Source: Phlyctochytrium arcticum | Taxonomy: Eukaryota; Chytridiomycota; Chytridiomycetes; Chytridiales; Chytridiaceae | Length of the DNA: 64,000 bases | NCBI GenBank assembly: GCA_025602905.1 | Contig: JAHLKI010000003.1 | Coordinates: 1,668,286-1,732,285 of the forward strand | Reading direction: 5' to 3' | Shown: positions 1 through 11,345 of the stretch, one piece after another | Position numbering within the stretch: the first letter of the stretch is position 1 | Layout: each line of letters starts with the position of its first letter | Notes under the pieces: model-generated | The model's input: only the letters and a program-made list of their open reading frames with translations | Database searches by the model: none | What the model was told of the DNA's origin: nothing | Translations under genes and position numbers: made by a program

Positions 1-539
1 GATCGCCGTTTTCTGCCCGGTATTCGTTTGGCGAGGGACGTCGCGGAGTCAGATTGGATGGTCGCCGGGGAGGGCTTTTCGGCTCTGAGGACTGCTGACT
101 CTGTGTTCTGTGTTGTGTCTGTGTTGGGACTTTTTTTTATTTTGCTTTTCCTTTTGTTGGTCGTTCTCGCGTGCGTCGTTTGTCTTTGTGTCGTTTCTTG
201 TCTTTTTTTTTTAAATTACATTTTTGGTGAGGACTTTTGTGTTTTCTGTTCTTTGCATCGCACTCGTTCCAAGTGTGTGAATGCGCACGCAGCATAAGAT
301 TCTGCCAAAATGATGGGCAGTGGCTGTGTAACTCATTCCAGTGGGATTTGTGGTCGCGCGCGTCCGCCCTTCGCGTCGCCAACATCTTGCGACATCTGTC
401 TTCTCCCTCATCTTATGGGAGACCCTCCATCCCTCACCTGATGGTGAGAAATCTCGATAGCACTCTCTCAACAACAGCGAGTCAAGATAGGACGGATCAC
501 CATACCGCGCGCTCATCCCCGCTCTCCCCCAGCTTGGAG

Positions 540-650
540 TGAGAGTGGGTTTGGGGCAACCTCAAGTTTGCCGTTTCGGTATGAAGTCACCCATTACCAG
601 TTTTGGGATTCAAATCTGGGAAAAGAACTATCAAGTGACTCCCCTCCACT
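540..650 (+). pseudogene. CBM21 C-terminal relic (copy 1)
   Basis: A short stretch translates, with two frame changes, into a run resembling the end of a CBM21 glycogen-binding domain: LKFAV, then RYEVTHYQFWDSNLGK, then KNYQVT. The family signature is A-[IV]-R-Y followed by Y-W-D-N-N-x-G-K-N-Y. The same C-terminal motif recurs at about 2,195-2,265 in copy 2. The frame breaks leave no plausible gene. I read it as the tail of a decayed PP1 regulatory-subunit gene; the family assignment rests on motif recognition only. Confidence 0.55.
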
Positions 651-1869
651 CTTTTACCCGCACCTGCCTCCCCGGCATCTTTGCTCCGGGTCGAATCAAC
701 GTTTTTTTCACGGCAAAGGCGGCCCGGAAAAATTCAAGTGTCGTGTCGCAAGTGGTAAGTAGCATGCCAAAAAACATTGTGCGGCTTTCTGCCCATATTA
801 AAATATCTTTACTGTATATAGTGCAGTATCAGGGGGATTCACAGGACAGCGAGCCAACGCGACATCCAAATACCGATCTGACAGATGTGTACCTACCTGG
901 TCAGATTGCCACACCCGCGCTCATCCCCGCTCTCCCTCACCTAGTGAGACCCATCCCGTACGTTGTTTGGGGATGGACAAATAACGGAGATATACCCAGG
1001 TACTCTCCTTTGGAGAAGGATGCCGTGGAGTGAAACTGAATGAACGGTTGGCGGGGAGGGGCTCTTTGGGTCGGAAGATTGATGATGGTTGTGTCTTGTA
1101 TCCCGTTATCCTTCTCCCGTTGTCTGGGTGTCTCGGTATCGGGTTTCTTTATGTGCATGTTCGTCTCGTGTCTAGCTGTGTCACTATCGTGTCGTTTTTT
1201 TTGGGAGGACTCGATGTTGTTTGCGCGAACATCTTCACAACACCGATTCGAGATGTACCTTCCTGGCCAGCTCACCACACACCCGCGCTCATCTTCACTC
1301 TCCCTCTTTCCTCAGCGGGACCTTCAAACCAAAACCCGATGAGTTGGTTTGTGCCTCAACGGTTGTATAAGATAATACACACGGAAGCACCACACTCTAC
1401 CACATTCGACATACCAAGAATGTCCTACGCGTACGACCCATACGAGCAGTACGCATCCCAGTAGAGTAGCGCTTTTCCACAACAGTCGGTAGCGATTATA
1501 CGTATCACAGCAACCTACACGCTCATCTCCGCTCTCCCTTACCTTATGTGAGACTCCCTACAACCACCTCCCGCCTTTGTGGTGAAAGGTAAGAGGCTGT
1601 GGTGTAGTTGTTTTTCCCGTCGAAGAAATTCTAATAAAGCCTCCCATCAGTGGATAGGTGAAAAATGGTGCGTTGGCAAATCGCCCCCCTGCAGACCGTG
1701 ATCTGTTTGATCATGGTATTTTTGATTTTGGGGCCACTCCACGTCTAGGGAGTCTCTTCCCGTCTCTTCACCACCACAAATCTGCATGCTCTCACACCCC
1801 TCCTGACCGTAGATTAGGGAGTGGGTCTGCCAGATTCATCTGCCCCTTACACCTGCTTCTATTCCACCC

Positions 1870-2270
1870 ATCATGATCCGTCCCACCAAATTTTCCCATG
1901 ATGAATTGTCCGGATTGGACGCGTCTTGTCCCATGCGGGTGGAGAAAACTATTGTCAATTCCCGGGACGCGGGACCCGCCGCAACGATTTTGGTGAAAGT
2001 TCGAGTGGCAAATTTAGGAAACCCCCAATTTCACTGATTTCGGACACGTACCTCATCGATCGCTATACGGCACACCACGGATGAGTGGGCGACGTTTGTT
2101 GAAACTACCGCTGTGGATTGTCGATGGGTAGAGTTTGTCGAGGGGACAGATGGTGGGGAAGAACCCTTCTCAGGGGCCAGGGCCGGTCTGAATCCAGCCT
2201 CAAATTTGCGGTCCGCTACGCCATGATCGAATATGGGTAAAGATTACCAAGTGACGATTTCCAAGCCCGC
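1870..2270 (+). pseudogene. decayed PP1 regulatory subunit, CBM21 region (copy 2)
   Basis: This stretch is clearly homologous at DNA level to 4,215-4,400, from the CCCATGA-GAATTGTCC segment onward. In one frame it reads VEKTIVNSRDAGPAATILVK followed by VRVANLGNP. After a frame change it gives AIRHTTDEWATFVETTAVDC, and further on LKFAVRYAMIE and NMGKDYQVTI. This order (V-x-V-x-N, then I-R-x-T-x-D-x-W, then F-A-V-R-Y, then G-K-x-Y-x-V) is that of a CBM21 domain in Gac1/PPP1R3-type proteins, which bring PP1 to glycogen. Stops and frameshifts make it a pseudogene. It has lost the acidic N-terminal part seen in copy 3. Confidence 0.65.
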
Positions 2271-3523
2271 CCCACTAGTCACCCGACCCCGACCTCCCCC
2301 CCCGGTGCTCCGGTTTCATAGACGAGTTCTTGAGAGATCCCATCATACCCGACTCCCCGCCCCGTCCCCGCCGCCAACGATCTTCCTCGGTCTTACCACC
2401 ATTGAAACGCACGGAAGCAGACCCCCCCTACGGTCGCCGTTCTCTGCTCGTTACTCGTTCGGTGAAGGCCGCCGTGGTGTTAAACTGGACGGTCGTCGTG
2501 GGCACCTGTTTGGGTCGGATGAGTAACGGTCCTCGTGTCTCGGTATCTGAGGCCTCGGTGTCGGTTTTTTTATTTGCTCTGTGTAGTTTGATGTCGTTTC
2601 GTCGTCTCTTGTCTTTTGCTGTGTCGTTTATCTTTTTATAAATTACTTTTTTTTGGAGGACTTTATAACTTGCGCATACTGTAGTTGTATTTTTGGAGTC
2701 CCCAAAGTACTACCATAGTTGTCGTTTATTGCACACATGAACAACTTACTATGTTGAGCCAGGATGTTAGCGCAGCAACAAAGTTGCAAAATTCCAGGCA
2801 AAGTTCAACTCATGCCGCGCAGCAAAAGGCTCACGTCAGCAGCATTATACGCGCCGCGTCGGGCCTAGTAACATTTTCAACGAAATCCAAGATGGCATGC
2901 CCGCTTCCTTCTTCCTCACCGCGGACAGCTTCACTCACCTCCCACGTCCGCTGGACACTTTCTTCTTGACACCACCACGCTCATCTCCGCTCTCCTTCAT
3001 CTAATGGCACCTTGGGAGAGAGTATTAGACGGACATGAGACGATCTGGGATCGCCCCGCCCTGCTTCTCTTGTTTCTTTGGCCCTCGGATCAAAGTTGAC
3101 CCTACATCTTCCTCTTGACGACTATCACGCGAATCCGCCATCCACAAGACACCAACAAGCAGATCCCTCTACTCGTGTGCCCATTGTTCTCAGCATCAAT
3201 ATCATGCAGCATATCCACTCACAGGTACTTCCAAAAACGCAGTTAACAGCTCGCACTACACAACAATCTCACCTCTTTCCTATCCGCTAGCATCTCTGGC
3301 CTTGCATGGTGCCCGTAGTGAGGCGGCCTTACCACAACTTCCAGGTCCACCGACGAGTTGGACGTCTTGCGGCGCCGCATAGAGCTCCTGGGGCGACAGA
3401 ACTGCCTTATAGCGGTCCTGGAGTAGCAAGTCATGCGTATGCCAGTCCTGGAGCAGCAAGAGGCGGTCCTGCAAGCCAAAGTCATGCAACTGGAATCAAG
3501 CTGGAATCATGTCCAGCATGCCT

Positions 3524-4480
3524 AGGGGGGCTCGCCCACAAAAGTCGGACCAGAGGCCCTGAACCTCCCCAACCTTGACCGCGTCGAGGAATCGGCCCTT
3601 CCTGCAATCTCTATCCCTACCAACAACACCTTTTCGATCCTGGACGACGTCACACCCACCATCACATCCATCACTCCACCGAATCTCACGGAAACCGTCG
3701 AGCATATTGTTAGCGCCATCCTGGAGTCTACCCATGATGAAATCCCATCCTCGTCAGAGTCGGATTTTGTGTCAAGCGATGAATCGGATCAATTGACTAC
3801 AGACGATTCAGACGAATTCCTTGAACCCGATGTCGTAGTTCCGTTGTCAATTGAAGCCGTGCTGGGGAATGCACGGAAACAGCTTGCTGCATCTGCTCGG
3901 GTAATGCAGGAGTTGGCCGTAGTTCCGGACGACTCTCCATACGAATCACCCGCGGAGTTACCACCTCCTGTCCGTCGCAGGTCAGCATCATCTCCCGATC
4001 ACCACCACCTAAAATCATCACTCGCGCGTGCTGGCAGCCGGCCACGGAAAACCGTGCGCTTTAATCAATCACACTTTCAACACGTCTGCGTCATTAAACG
4101 CGGTATCAAGGCGATCGATATACCCACGTGTCCGCGTTTCATCCAATCCGTCCAAGATATTAACGATGCGGCCGATGAAGAAAGGGAAGCCTTTGAGGCG
4201 CTGACCCCTGCCTCTATTCCACCTTTTCCCATGACGAATTGTCCCGATTGGACGCGGCGTGTCCACTTCGGGCGGAGAAAACGATTGTAAACTCACAGGA
4301 TGCGGTACCGGCCGCGACGATTTTGGTCAACGTCCGCGTCGCCAACTGGGGAAATCCGAGATATCTCGCAATCAGATATACGACGAACAATTGGGACTCG
4401 TTCGTGAAAATCCCGACGAGCAAGACCTTTGCTTTGCGGTATTGGAGGACGCGTTCACTACTCCCGTTGTACCCATCATT
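3524..4480 (+). pseudogene. PP1 glycogen-targeting regulatory subunit-like gene, frameshifted (copy 3)
   Basis: One frame is open from about 3,524 to 4,290 without an early ATG; the first plausible starts lie inside. It encodes a Ser/Asp-rich acidic region (SSSESDFVSSDESDQ, near 3,745-3,790). An [RK]-x-V-x-F PP1-docking motif (KTVRF, near 4,050) follows, and then CPDWTRRVHF, after which the frame hits a stop. Shifting frame at about 4,262 continues as EKTIVNSQDAVPAATILVNV, then VRVANWGNP and IRYTTNNWDSFVKI, a CBM21 core. A one-base indel near 4,262 would join the two. Known family members target PP1 to glycogen synthase. Missing start and frameshift suggest a pseudogene, though an unrecognised intron could also explain the shift. 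Confidence 0.6.
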
Positions 4481-4659
4481 ATGTACCGTTCCCCCACCTC
4501 GGAATCAACTCGGACCACCCAATCATTTACCGAAGCAATTGATTCCAGACTCCCACCACCGAGTCTCACCGAGTCTATATTCTCTGATACAGATTTTACC
4601 AATTCAAATCTGTATTCGTTGGTCGTGCAAGTCTGACAGGCTTAAAATCGTGTCTTTCC

Positions 4660-4877
4660 CATCATATCCACAGTCGTCAGTCGCAAAAGTCGGTCCGATT
4701 CAACCACGAACAGTTCCAGGAAGTCTGCGTCTTCCGTAGGGGTATAAAGGCGCAGGATATCCTGACCTGTCCCCGTTTTATACAGTCAGTACACGACACG
4801 GAAGCAGCGGAACGGGAGGAAAGGGACGCCTACGAAGCTAGATTAAGGGGACATCGCATAAAAGTCGGTTATTGTTG
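4660..4877 (+). pseudogene. RVxF-motif fragment of the same PP1-subunit family (copy 4)
   Basis: The frame ending in TGA at 4,877 reads KSVRFNHEQFQEVCVFRRGI, then KAQDILTCPRFIQSV. It is parallel to the segment at about 4,045-4,165 in copy 3 (KTVRFNQSHFQHVCVIKRGI). Both contain the [RK]-x-V-x-F docking motif for PP1. The fragment has no CBM21 part after it and ends shortly after a Glu/Arg-rich stretch. It is best explained as a partial duplication of copy 3. A possible splice acceptor (CATATCCACAG near 4,672) lies just upstream, so a functional short exon cannot be fully excluded. Confidence 0.5.
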
Positions 4878-5850
4878 AGAACGTTGTAGAAAGTCCGGCT
4901 TTTCCAAAGTCTCTAGTTTTCCCCAGTTTTCAGTCATTTCACATTTCATCATCAAAAACCCAACATAAACGAGGATATTTCACACTTTGCCGGTTGCCAC
5001 ATCTAGAATGACCCTCTTGCACTTGGATTGAAAACTTTTACAACCATGGAGAGCGGTGCTGCGTACCAATCGATAATGAATCGATTTCTCAGAAGGCTTT
5101 ATATCTCCATAGCATGTATCCGATTGATGTCAAAGGTGGGAAAGGTATAAAACAGTGTAAAGAGAGTGTTACTCCATTACTCAATGCTAGGTCCATGCAA
5201 AATATCTCTATCAGACACTGCGCTGACTTTGTTTTGCGCATTTCTATCCGACATTTCCCACGCGTAAAATGAACAAGATGGGGGGACAGTGAATAAGAGT
5301 TCATGACTACGAATAAAAAAAAATGACAAAATGAGGGGAACGTTTGCAGAATGATGATGTTCAGTCTTCCCCAACCCTATAGAACAAATATCACGGTAAG
5401 GGGATTTCCTTCTTCTCGAAATCAAAAGCCAACGCGATTTTGGCACGAAATTCCCATACGTATCTTGTATCAAATAGGGTTGCTGAGATTAAGGAAAACA
5501 AACTATGTGGTAAACGGTGACAGAAATGCGGGGTTTTGCCACACCAGGAACCATACATTTATCAACATGATACGGGCCACCACCATAACTGTTCAACTCG
5601 CAGATCATGCTGTTGAAGAAGACACCACAACGCACCAAAAGGCTTGATGAGCTTGCATATTCCTGTACTAAAGACCATGGTAGCAGCAGCTGCGAGAGCC
5701 AGCCGGAACGAGGTCAATGGGGGGAAACCAAGTTCTTTCCATTTTTTTCTATTCAAAATTCAAAAAAAAACAAGTGTGAGAGAAAAGGAAAACACAAAAT
5801 GAGTGCAGAAAATAATGTTATTATAAAATTGAAGAAAAGACAACAAAGTT
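4878..5850. other. intergenic, no gene seen
   Basis: AT-rich sequence between the CBM21-gene relics and the 3' end of eIF3c. Short open frames on both strands show no recognisable domain or codon pattern. The last 200 bases probably include the 3' UTR of eIF3c. Confidence 0.5.
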
Positions 5851-8772
5851 TTAACGGCCAGCACGCTGCCCAGTCTGGTCTCGTCGCTCACGGTTACCGC
5901 CTGCATCACCACCACCATAACCTCCTCGACCACCACCACCGCGACCACCGCCACCACGGCCGCCTCGGCCACCTCGGTATCCGCCCCGGTCACCGCCACG
6001 GTCACCATGGCCTCCACGTTGACCGCCACGGAAATCACGTTGTTGCTGTTGCTGCTGGAGTCCCAACTGCATCGATCGGGACTCGAGGAGTTTCTCGTTG
6101 CTGTCGACAAAACTGGAGACCTTGTCGGCATAGAGTCCGGCCAAAAATTCGAGTCGCGATGTCTCAACGCCGGGTCCAGCCGTGCGGTGCAGGACAACCG
6201 TGTTGGTGGGCTGGTCAATGCTGGCCAACAGCTCTTCGTTGATAATCATGCGAGAGACTGTGGCGCGGACATCATTGATGGTGAGTTCAAACATGCCAGC
6301 GAGCTGGTCAATGCCGAGGGAATCGTAGTAGGGGGAATAGGTGAAAAAGTATGTGCGGAGGCCTTCTTCCTGGATTTTTCGGGACAACATGTTCTTGATC
6401 TTTTCAGTATTTGGCATCAGATCCCAAATCTTGATGGCGTGAATCAAGTCTCGACACCGCTGCCATTCTCCGGCAGCCAAAGCCTTGGCAGCTCCCATAA
6501 TGTGGTCACGGGTGTTTTCAGGGGGTCCTGAATATGTCAATCATGAGTTTGTGATTCTAATTGAGCGAGAGAAGGTAAAGAGATGACATACCGATAAAGA
6601 CTTGACGCTCGTTGTAATCCAACATACGACGGAATGGCTTGCTGATAACCTTGCGGCGAGGCTCGTGCGCGTTGGCTGCCATGTTCGGAATTTCGAGGAG
6701 CATGGAGCATGTGAGGTAGACGCACTCGAGGAGTTCGAGGTTGATGTGCATGTGGAAAGGGAGCTGACGCAACTTCTCCAGCTTTTCTTGCTCGGGGGTT
6801 TTGTCGGAAAATCGCTGCATCTGGACACCTTGAGCCAACAGTTCCTTGACTTTGCCAGATGAAGAAATTTCCTGCAAGCAGTTGGCGGTTTCCCGGACCA
6901 TGCCAGCACGGAATGCGCACAGGCCAATCTGAGCCATGGTTCGGTTGAAGAGGATTTGGGTGGAGACTTCGGTCTGAGCAATGTGATCCTGCAAGTGAGA
7001 CATGAGCATCAGATCGCGAGCACGTTGGAAGTTGTCGTGGAGTGCGAGATGGTACACGTGGCAAAGAAGCGATCGGGTTCGGACACGGTCGATGGATGTC
7101 TTGTACAGGCTGATGCAGAGATTCTGGACAAGGTCTGAGGGTTCTTCAAGCTTCTCGTTCAAAGTTGGGTGCAATGTTCGAACTTCCTTCTCGACAGCCT
7201 GAATGACAGAGTCGGGTTTGTAGTAGAGATGCTCAACTCGGCGCATCTTGGTGCTGTCGACGGCCAAAGTGTAGTTGATACGCTCAAAGTACTTTTGCGC
7301 ACGAACAATTAGGGCGTACAGAATTGTTTCGTCACGGAGACGGCTGACATAGTCCAGTGTGTGAGGGTCAATGTGTTGAAGGGATCGGGTAAATTCATCG
7401 TCGATGCGCTCAATCAGAGAGCTCAAACTTGCGCGAATGATAATGTTCTCGCCATTCTTGAACTTTTCCTCGGCAGCTTCGGCTTCATCCTCCTCCTCTG
7501 CCATTTCCTCAATGCAGATGCTTACATTCTCCTCGAGAAGGGCAAACAACTGGTTCATTTCCGCGGCAGCGGACTTCCAGACATCCGTGGCCAAATATCC
7601 GGCGGTAGATGATGAAGAGTCAAATCGGGATGGGATGAGAGCAAGCAAAACACGAACGCGGGCAGAGGGGGTAAGGGCGATTTCGAGCAGACGTTCCAGG
7701 TTTTGCATTTGCAATTGACGATCCGTTCCCTGTAAATGAAAATGTCAGCATTTATTCTCGTAGTCATAAATTGGGTATTCGAACCTTCTTTCCACGAGCT
7801 TGAATGACCTCATGCAACTTCTTGAACAGATCCTCGGGTTTGAGCTCAGCGACCTTTCCGCGCTTGCCAACAACTTGGAAATCGTCTCCGTCCTCCTTTC
7901 CTTCCGCTTTTGAGCCCTTCTTGCGGGGCCTCTCAAAGTCACCTCCGTCCTCCTTTTTCAAAAATCGGTCACGGCCCTCACCCTCGTCGTCAGAACCACT
8001 TTCTGAATCCGAGGCGGCAAGAGCAGCGGCTTTTTTGGCTGCTTCATCCGCAGACTCTTCCTCGTTGACAGGGTTCTAAAGAATTCGAAACAGTCGTCAG
8101 CAATGGTCTTGTTGGCATCAAAATAAACAATACACGCACCGCCTTGAAGGCCTCAATGTCAGTCTCATGTGACTTGACAAACTTCTTTATACGTTGCTTC
8201 ATGGCGTTGAAGGCACGGGAACCGGACGCATTCATCTTCTTTACAACCTCCTTGTTGGCGACAGTCTCCTTCACAGAAGCTTCGAGGTCGTTAAGGAATC
8301 GGATATAGAACCGTGGAACACCTTCACGTTGGATAACTGCATTGGCCTTGACATATGCCTTGTTCAGCTTTTCAAATTCTGTTTTTACAATGTGAATAAG
8401 TAAAACCAATGTGGTGCAAGCCTCCCCAAAGGCGTCCATACCATTTTGTATAGCGACCCAGTCGTTGATCTTTGTGGCATTCTTGAGAGACTTTACGGTA
8501 TTTCGCATCTCGTCAAAACGCTTGTCTCTTGCACTTTTGACGATTCGCTTTGTGTCCTCATCACTGCTCTCATCTGAGGATTCAGCTCCGCGGACGAAAC
8601 GGCTGGGACCCTTCTTGCGCCCGGCCTCGGAATCTGAACCGGAAGAGGACTCGGAATCGCTGCCAGAGCCAGAGGCCGAGGTCTTGGAGGCATTCTCGTC
8701 GTCGCTGGAGGAATAGTCGGATTCGCTGTTGGAGTCAGAGCCTGAGCCTCCACCACGGAAAAAGCGAGACAT
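5851..8772 (-). CDS. NIP1: eukaryotic translation initiation factor 3 subunit C
   Basis: Five exons join cleanly: 8772-8442, 8378-8140, 8075-7785, 7729-6592 and 6527-5851. The introns are 63, 64, 55 and 64 nt, all GT-AG. The product is 891 residues. The N-terminus is a Ser/Asp/Glu-rich acidic tract after MSRFFRGGG, as in eIF3c orthologs. The eIF3c N-terminal domain follows (KINDWVAIQN joined by the first intron to EFEKLNKAY, then GVPRFYIRFL). The C-terminal third holds the PCI region (IDQLAGMFELTINDVRATVS), and the tail is an RGG-rich stretch after a Gln run. Length matches the family. eIF3c is a core subunit of cytosolic eIF3 and bridges eIF1/eIF5 to the 40S ribosome. The first intron is hidden in an apparently open frame, so a naive ORF would insert 21 spurious residues. 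Confidence 0.95.
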
Positions 8773-9034
8773 GTTTGGATGCGGTGATCAACAGATCTTG
8801 AAGTTTTGAAAAAGGCTGCTGGTCCAAAAAGCGGCGACGGAACAGGCGACGCCGGTGGTCTTCTTTGTTTGCCGACGCAGAGATCTCGTCTTGTAATGTT
8901 GAGCGGATTACGACCTCCTTTTTACAAAACCGGCCGTTGCTCGATAAACAGAAACTGAGAAACAGGGCCCCATCGCTTGCCATGGCAACCGCAAGTCACG
9001 TGTTTTGGGCAGTCCGTGGTCCCAAATTTGAGAC

Positions 9035-9050
9035 TAGTGACTAGTCACTA
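9035..9050. promoter_or_regulatory. 16-bp perfect palindrome in a divergent promoter
   Basis: TAGTGACTAGTCACTA is a perfect 16-bp palindrome. It lies 44 bp upstream of the ATG at 9,094 and about 263 bp upstream of the eIF3c start, inside the 321-bp shared intergenic region. Its centre TGACTAGTCA resembles a bZIP half-site pair. A shared regulatory role is inference. Confidence 0.4.
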
Positions 9051-9093
9051 TTGACATGAGAAGCAACAATTTTCACCACAAGATCAATTAACC

Positions 9094-9452
9094 ATGAGCG
9101 CCCAAATCTCTCGTTTGAACAGCTTTTTGGTCACTAACAGGGGCCTGGCACTCGCCTCCCTCGGTGCTGTTACCGTCGCACTGTATATGGTATGTATGTT
9201 CCAGTCATGTCTGGAGACTTGTCCTTCTCACGCTTTGACCTTGCATATCAGAATAGCAGGTGGGAATGACTCCAGAAACAAGTTGACCATCAAAAGCTAG
9301 CGCTTCAACAAGAGAAGGAGCTCTGGGCAACGGACGTTGCCCGGCTTGGGAGGGAAATCAGGGAGCAGGTCGCAGAATCCCTGCTCACGTTCGGCTTGCC
9401 TGCCGACCTCCGGGCCGACCTCGAAAAGTTGCAGAAAGAGCGACAGCTGTAA
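9094..9452 (+). CDS. small single-pass membrane protein, possibly mitochondrial
   Basis: Two exons, 9094-9189 and 9276-9452, joined across an 86-nt GTATGT...CCAG intron in phase 0, give a 90-residue protein. The first exon (MSAQISRLNSFLVTNRG and following) has an amphipathic start and then a hydrophobic segment (LALASLGAVTVALYM, residues 18-32). The second exon is charged and helical (KQVDHQKLALQQEKELWATD...LEKLQKERQL). A short N-terminal stretch, one membrane span and a coiled-coil-like tail resemble small inner-mitochondrial-membrane assembly proteins. I do not recognise the family. The exon join is supported by the continuous helical pattern; an acceptor at 9,260 would put the sequence out of frame. 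It is divergent from eIF3c. Confidence 0.65.
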
Positions 9453-10480
9453 TTTTTCATTGCAGTAAGGGTGAGACTGCGCGCACATCAACCAAATTTC
9501 AAAGGATTGTTAGTTTTACATCCCCAAACCAACGATCGTCAACAGTCGGGCATGGACTTCCCTAACCCAACTTATTTTATACCGTGAAGCCGGGTTGCCT
9601 CCACCAGATCACGATATCTTCCAAACTCCAGCTCTTCCCCAATTTCCTCATTATGATCGTTGATGCTGGGTTGTCCGGGTTGCGGAGTAGGTATAAAGTC
9701 AATCAGTCCGCGGGCATCAAAGCGGTCGATCAATGTATCGGCGTCGCCTTGCTACTTGATCCTGCAGGCAGGTCAGCAAATGCGACGTACCGTAACATCT
9801 TTGTACCGCTTACAAGTTCTGCTGCTTCTCGTTCTGATAGTATTGTTGCGCATCCGGATATGTTTTGCCTGCTTTTGTGATCAGATTGGGGAAGGATGTG
9901 AAAGACGGAAACGAAAATTACAAGTTGTTCCAGTAATTCGAAGTAGCTGTGCTAGATCTGCAAGTTTCGTGTTACGCGATTGAGCTCGTCGTTCTGCTCT
10001 CACTTTATGATCTACCATCGCATCGTTCAACTTTCGCTCTTGTTGCCGCTGCGTATTCACGTCTCAGACTATGCTCGTGTTGCGTACTTTTCTGGACTTC
10101 TTACCGCTGCATGCCACATTCTCTTCCTGGTCTTTAGAGCCCGTGAGCAAGAAGGGTCGCGGGTCTTGCGACCAATGGCGAGAACGCCTGGAAAAGTTTC
10201 TAAATCTGAGAATGTAGCCCTGGGGTGCTCAGAACCTCATTGGGAAAGTTGTATGAAATTTCCGAAATCGCTCAACACTACTATATACATTTGAACACAA
10301 TTGCATCGTCCAATGAACTCAATATTACATGATAAAACTGCATTCAATGGCGTACGAAACTGGGTTCGTCGCCGGTCTCTTCTTCCGTGGGTAACTTTCG
10401 CCACTTCCGGCGTCATCCAAGTTGGTCGTCTGTACGCCAGCAAAGGGTTTGCTGCTACCGGTAAACGCGTGCCATCCGTG
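9453..10480. other. intergenic, no gene seen
   Basis: No domain, RNA gene or convincing splice structure was seen on either strand. Short open frames look random. Confidence 0.4.
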
Positions 10481-10491
10481 ATAAGTTTCAA

Positions 10492-10818
10492 ATTCGCGAA
10501 GAGAAGTATTGATGCCCTGGTCGAAGAAGGCGTTGATCGCCCCGTCATTCCAGTCCTCCAAGCAGTTGGTACGTATGGCCTCAAATCAGCAGCTTCCCTG
10601 CTTCTACCAGCACGTATAGGCCGTCGCCATACAGAAGCGCAAAGTACAGGCAGACTTTATTCCCTATTTTCATTTTGCCGATGAGGGGTGTCAGCTATTT
10701 GATGCAGGATGAGCTTGCTGATTTGAGGCCATACGTACCAACTACTTGGAGGACTGGAATGACGGGGCGATCAACGCCTTCTTCGACCAGGGCATCAATA
10801 CTTATCTTCGCGAATTTT
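10492..10818. repeat. about 100-bp inverted repeat, 120-bp spacer
   Basis: The left arm at about 10,492-10,590 and the right arm at about 10,712-10,818 are near-perfect reverse complements. Both encode the same peptide, IDALVEEGVDRPVIPVLQ, on opposite strands. The arms differ by only a few bases over about 100. The right arm belongs to the minus-strand reading frame at 10,695-11,345, so the left arm is an inverted partial duplicate of that gene's 3' end. Confidence 0.8.
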
Positions 10819-11345
10819 CCCAATCGGAGAAAATCCAAATTCAAGAGGAAAGGGTCATCCCGGTACTTTTGGGTTTTCACTTCACCGAATCCCACCTCCA
10901 GGTGCTCGGGAGAGGCTTTGATTGTGAAGAGTTTCATATCGGGCTGCCGGGCCCGCCCACTCTCTAAAAGTTCTGCCTTCGCTTTCTTCGCGGTCGTGGA
11001 GGCGGTATTCGGCCACGCCAGGCCCACTCTGGGGATGTTGGACAGGAAATGGCCGAGGTACTGATGTACGAAAATGCATATTAGATTTCCTTCCGACTCG
11101 CTGTGCATGTGCACAGGTATGACCGGAAGAGCCTTCACTAAATTTCGCACTAAATCGATGTTTTCTCTTTCCGTGGGTTCTTCCAGCATCCTTCGGATGA
11201 GTTTGTCATCAAGCGTCGTCGTCATGCCACCTTCTCGGCTTGCGTCCTTGCAGACGCGACGCAGGAATAGCTCGGCGCTATCGTCCATCTCTTTAACTTC
11301 AAACTTTATCTCGTCGAGGATCTGTGCGCGTAAGTTGGGCATCAT
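10695..11345 (-). pseudogene. hypothetical protein gene, 3' portion, interrupted upstream by RT debris
   Basis: A minus-strand frame of about 215 codons runs from the RT-fragment junction at about 11,345 to a stop at 10,695. Composition is protein-like (for example LRAQILDEIKFEVKEMDDSA, LIRRMLEEPTERENIDLVRN). It ends with IPVLQVVGTYGLKSASSSCIK. The overall style, with a C-terminal IPxxxVQ/VxxY-like segment, recalls large uncharacterised fungal families, but I cannot name a domain. The 5' part is missing: a reverse-transcriptase fragment in the opposite strand abuts it. Coding-like blocks further up (11,680-13,165) may be its displaced exons. Confidence 0.4.

Larger units (their letters stand above)
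500..3010 (+). repeat. diverged dispersed repeats with a CGCTCATCnCCGCTCTCC core
   Basis: The core CGCTCATC-nCCGCTCTCC, often followed by a CACCT...GTGAGAC-like stretch, occurs near 511, 918, 1,283, 1,519 and 2,970. A second repeated block is seen near 1-235, 1,020-1,215 and 2,440-2,665. It is rich in GTCGTC/GTGTCT followed by a T-tract and GGAGGACT. These blocks flank the CBM21 relics, so the first 5 kb looks like a locus duplicated several times and then decayed. No intact gene is supported between 1 and 3,500 apart from the listed relics. Confidence 0.55.

Noticed and set aside
8379..8441. Extra 21 residues in eIF3c from an apparently continuous frame
   Set aside because: The stretch is a 63-nt GT-AG intron without a stop. 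Removing it restores the conserved IQN-EFEKLN join.
8410..8801. Plus-strand open frames across eIF3c, chitin synthase and deacetylase
   Set aside because: They are antisense or shifted shadows of well-supported genes.
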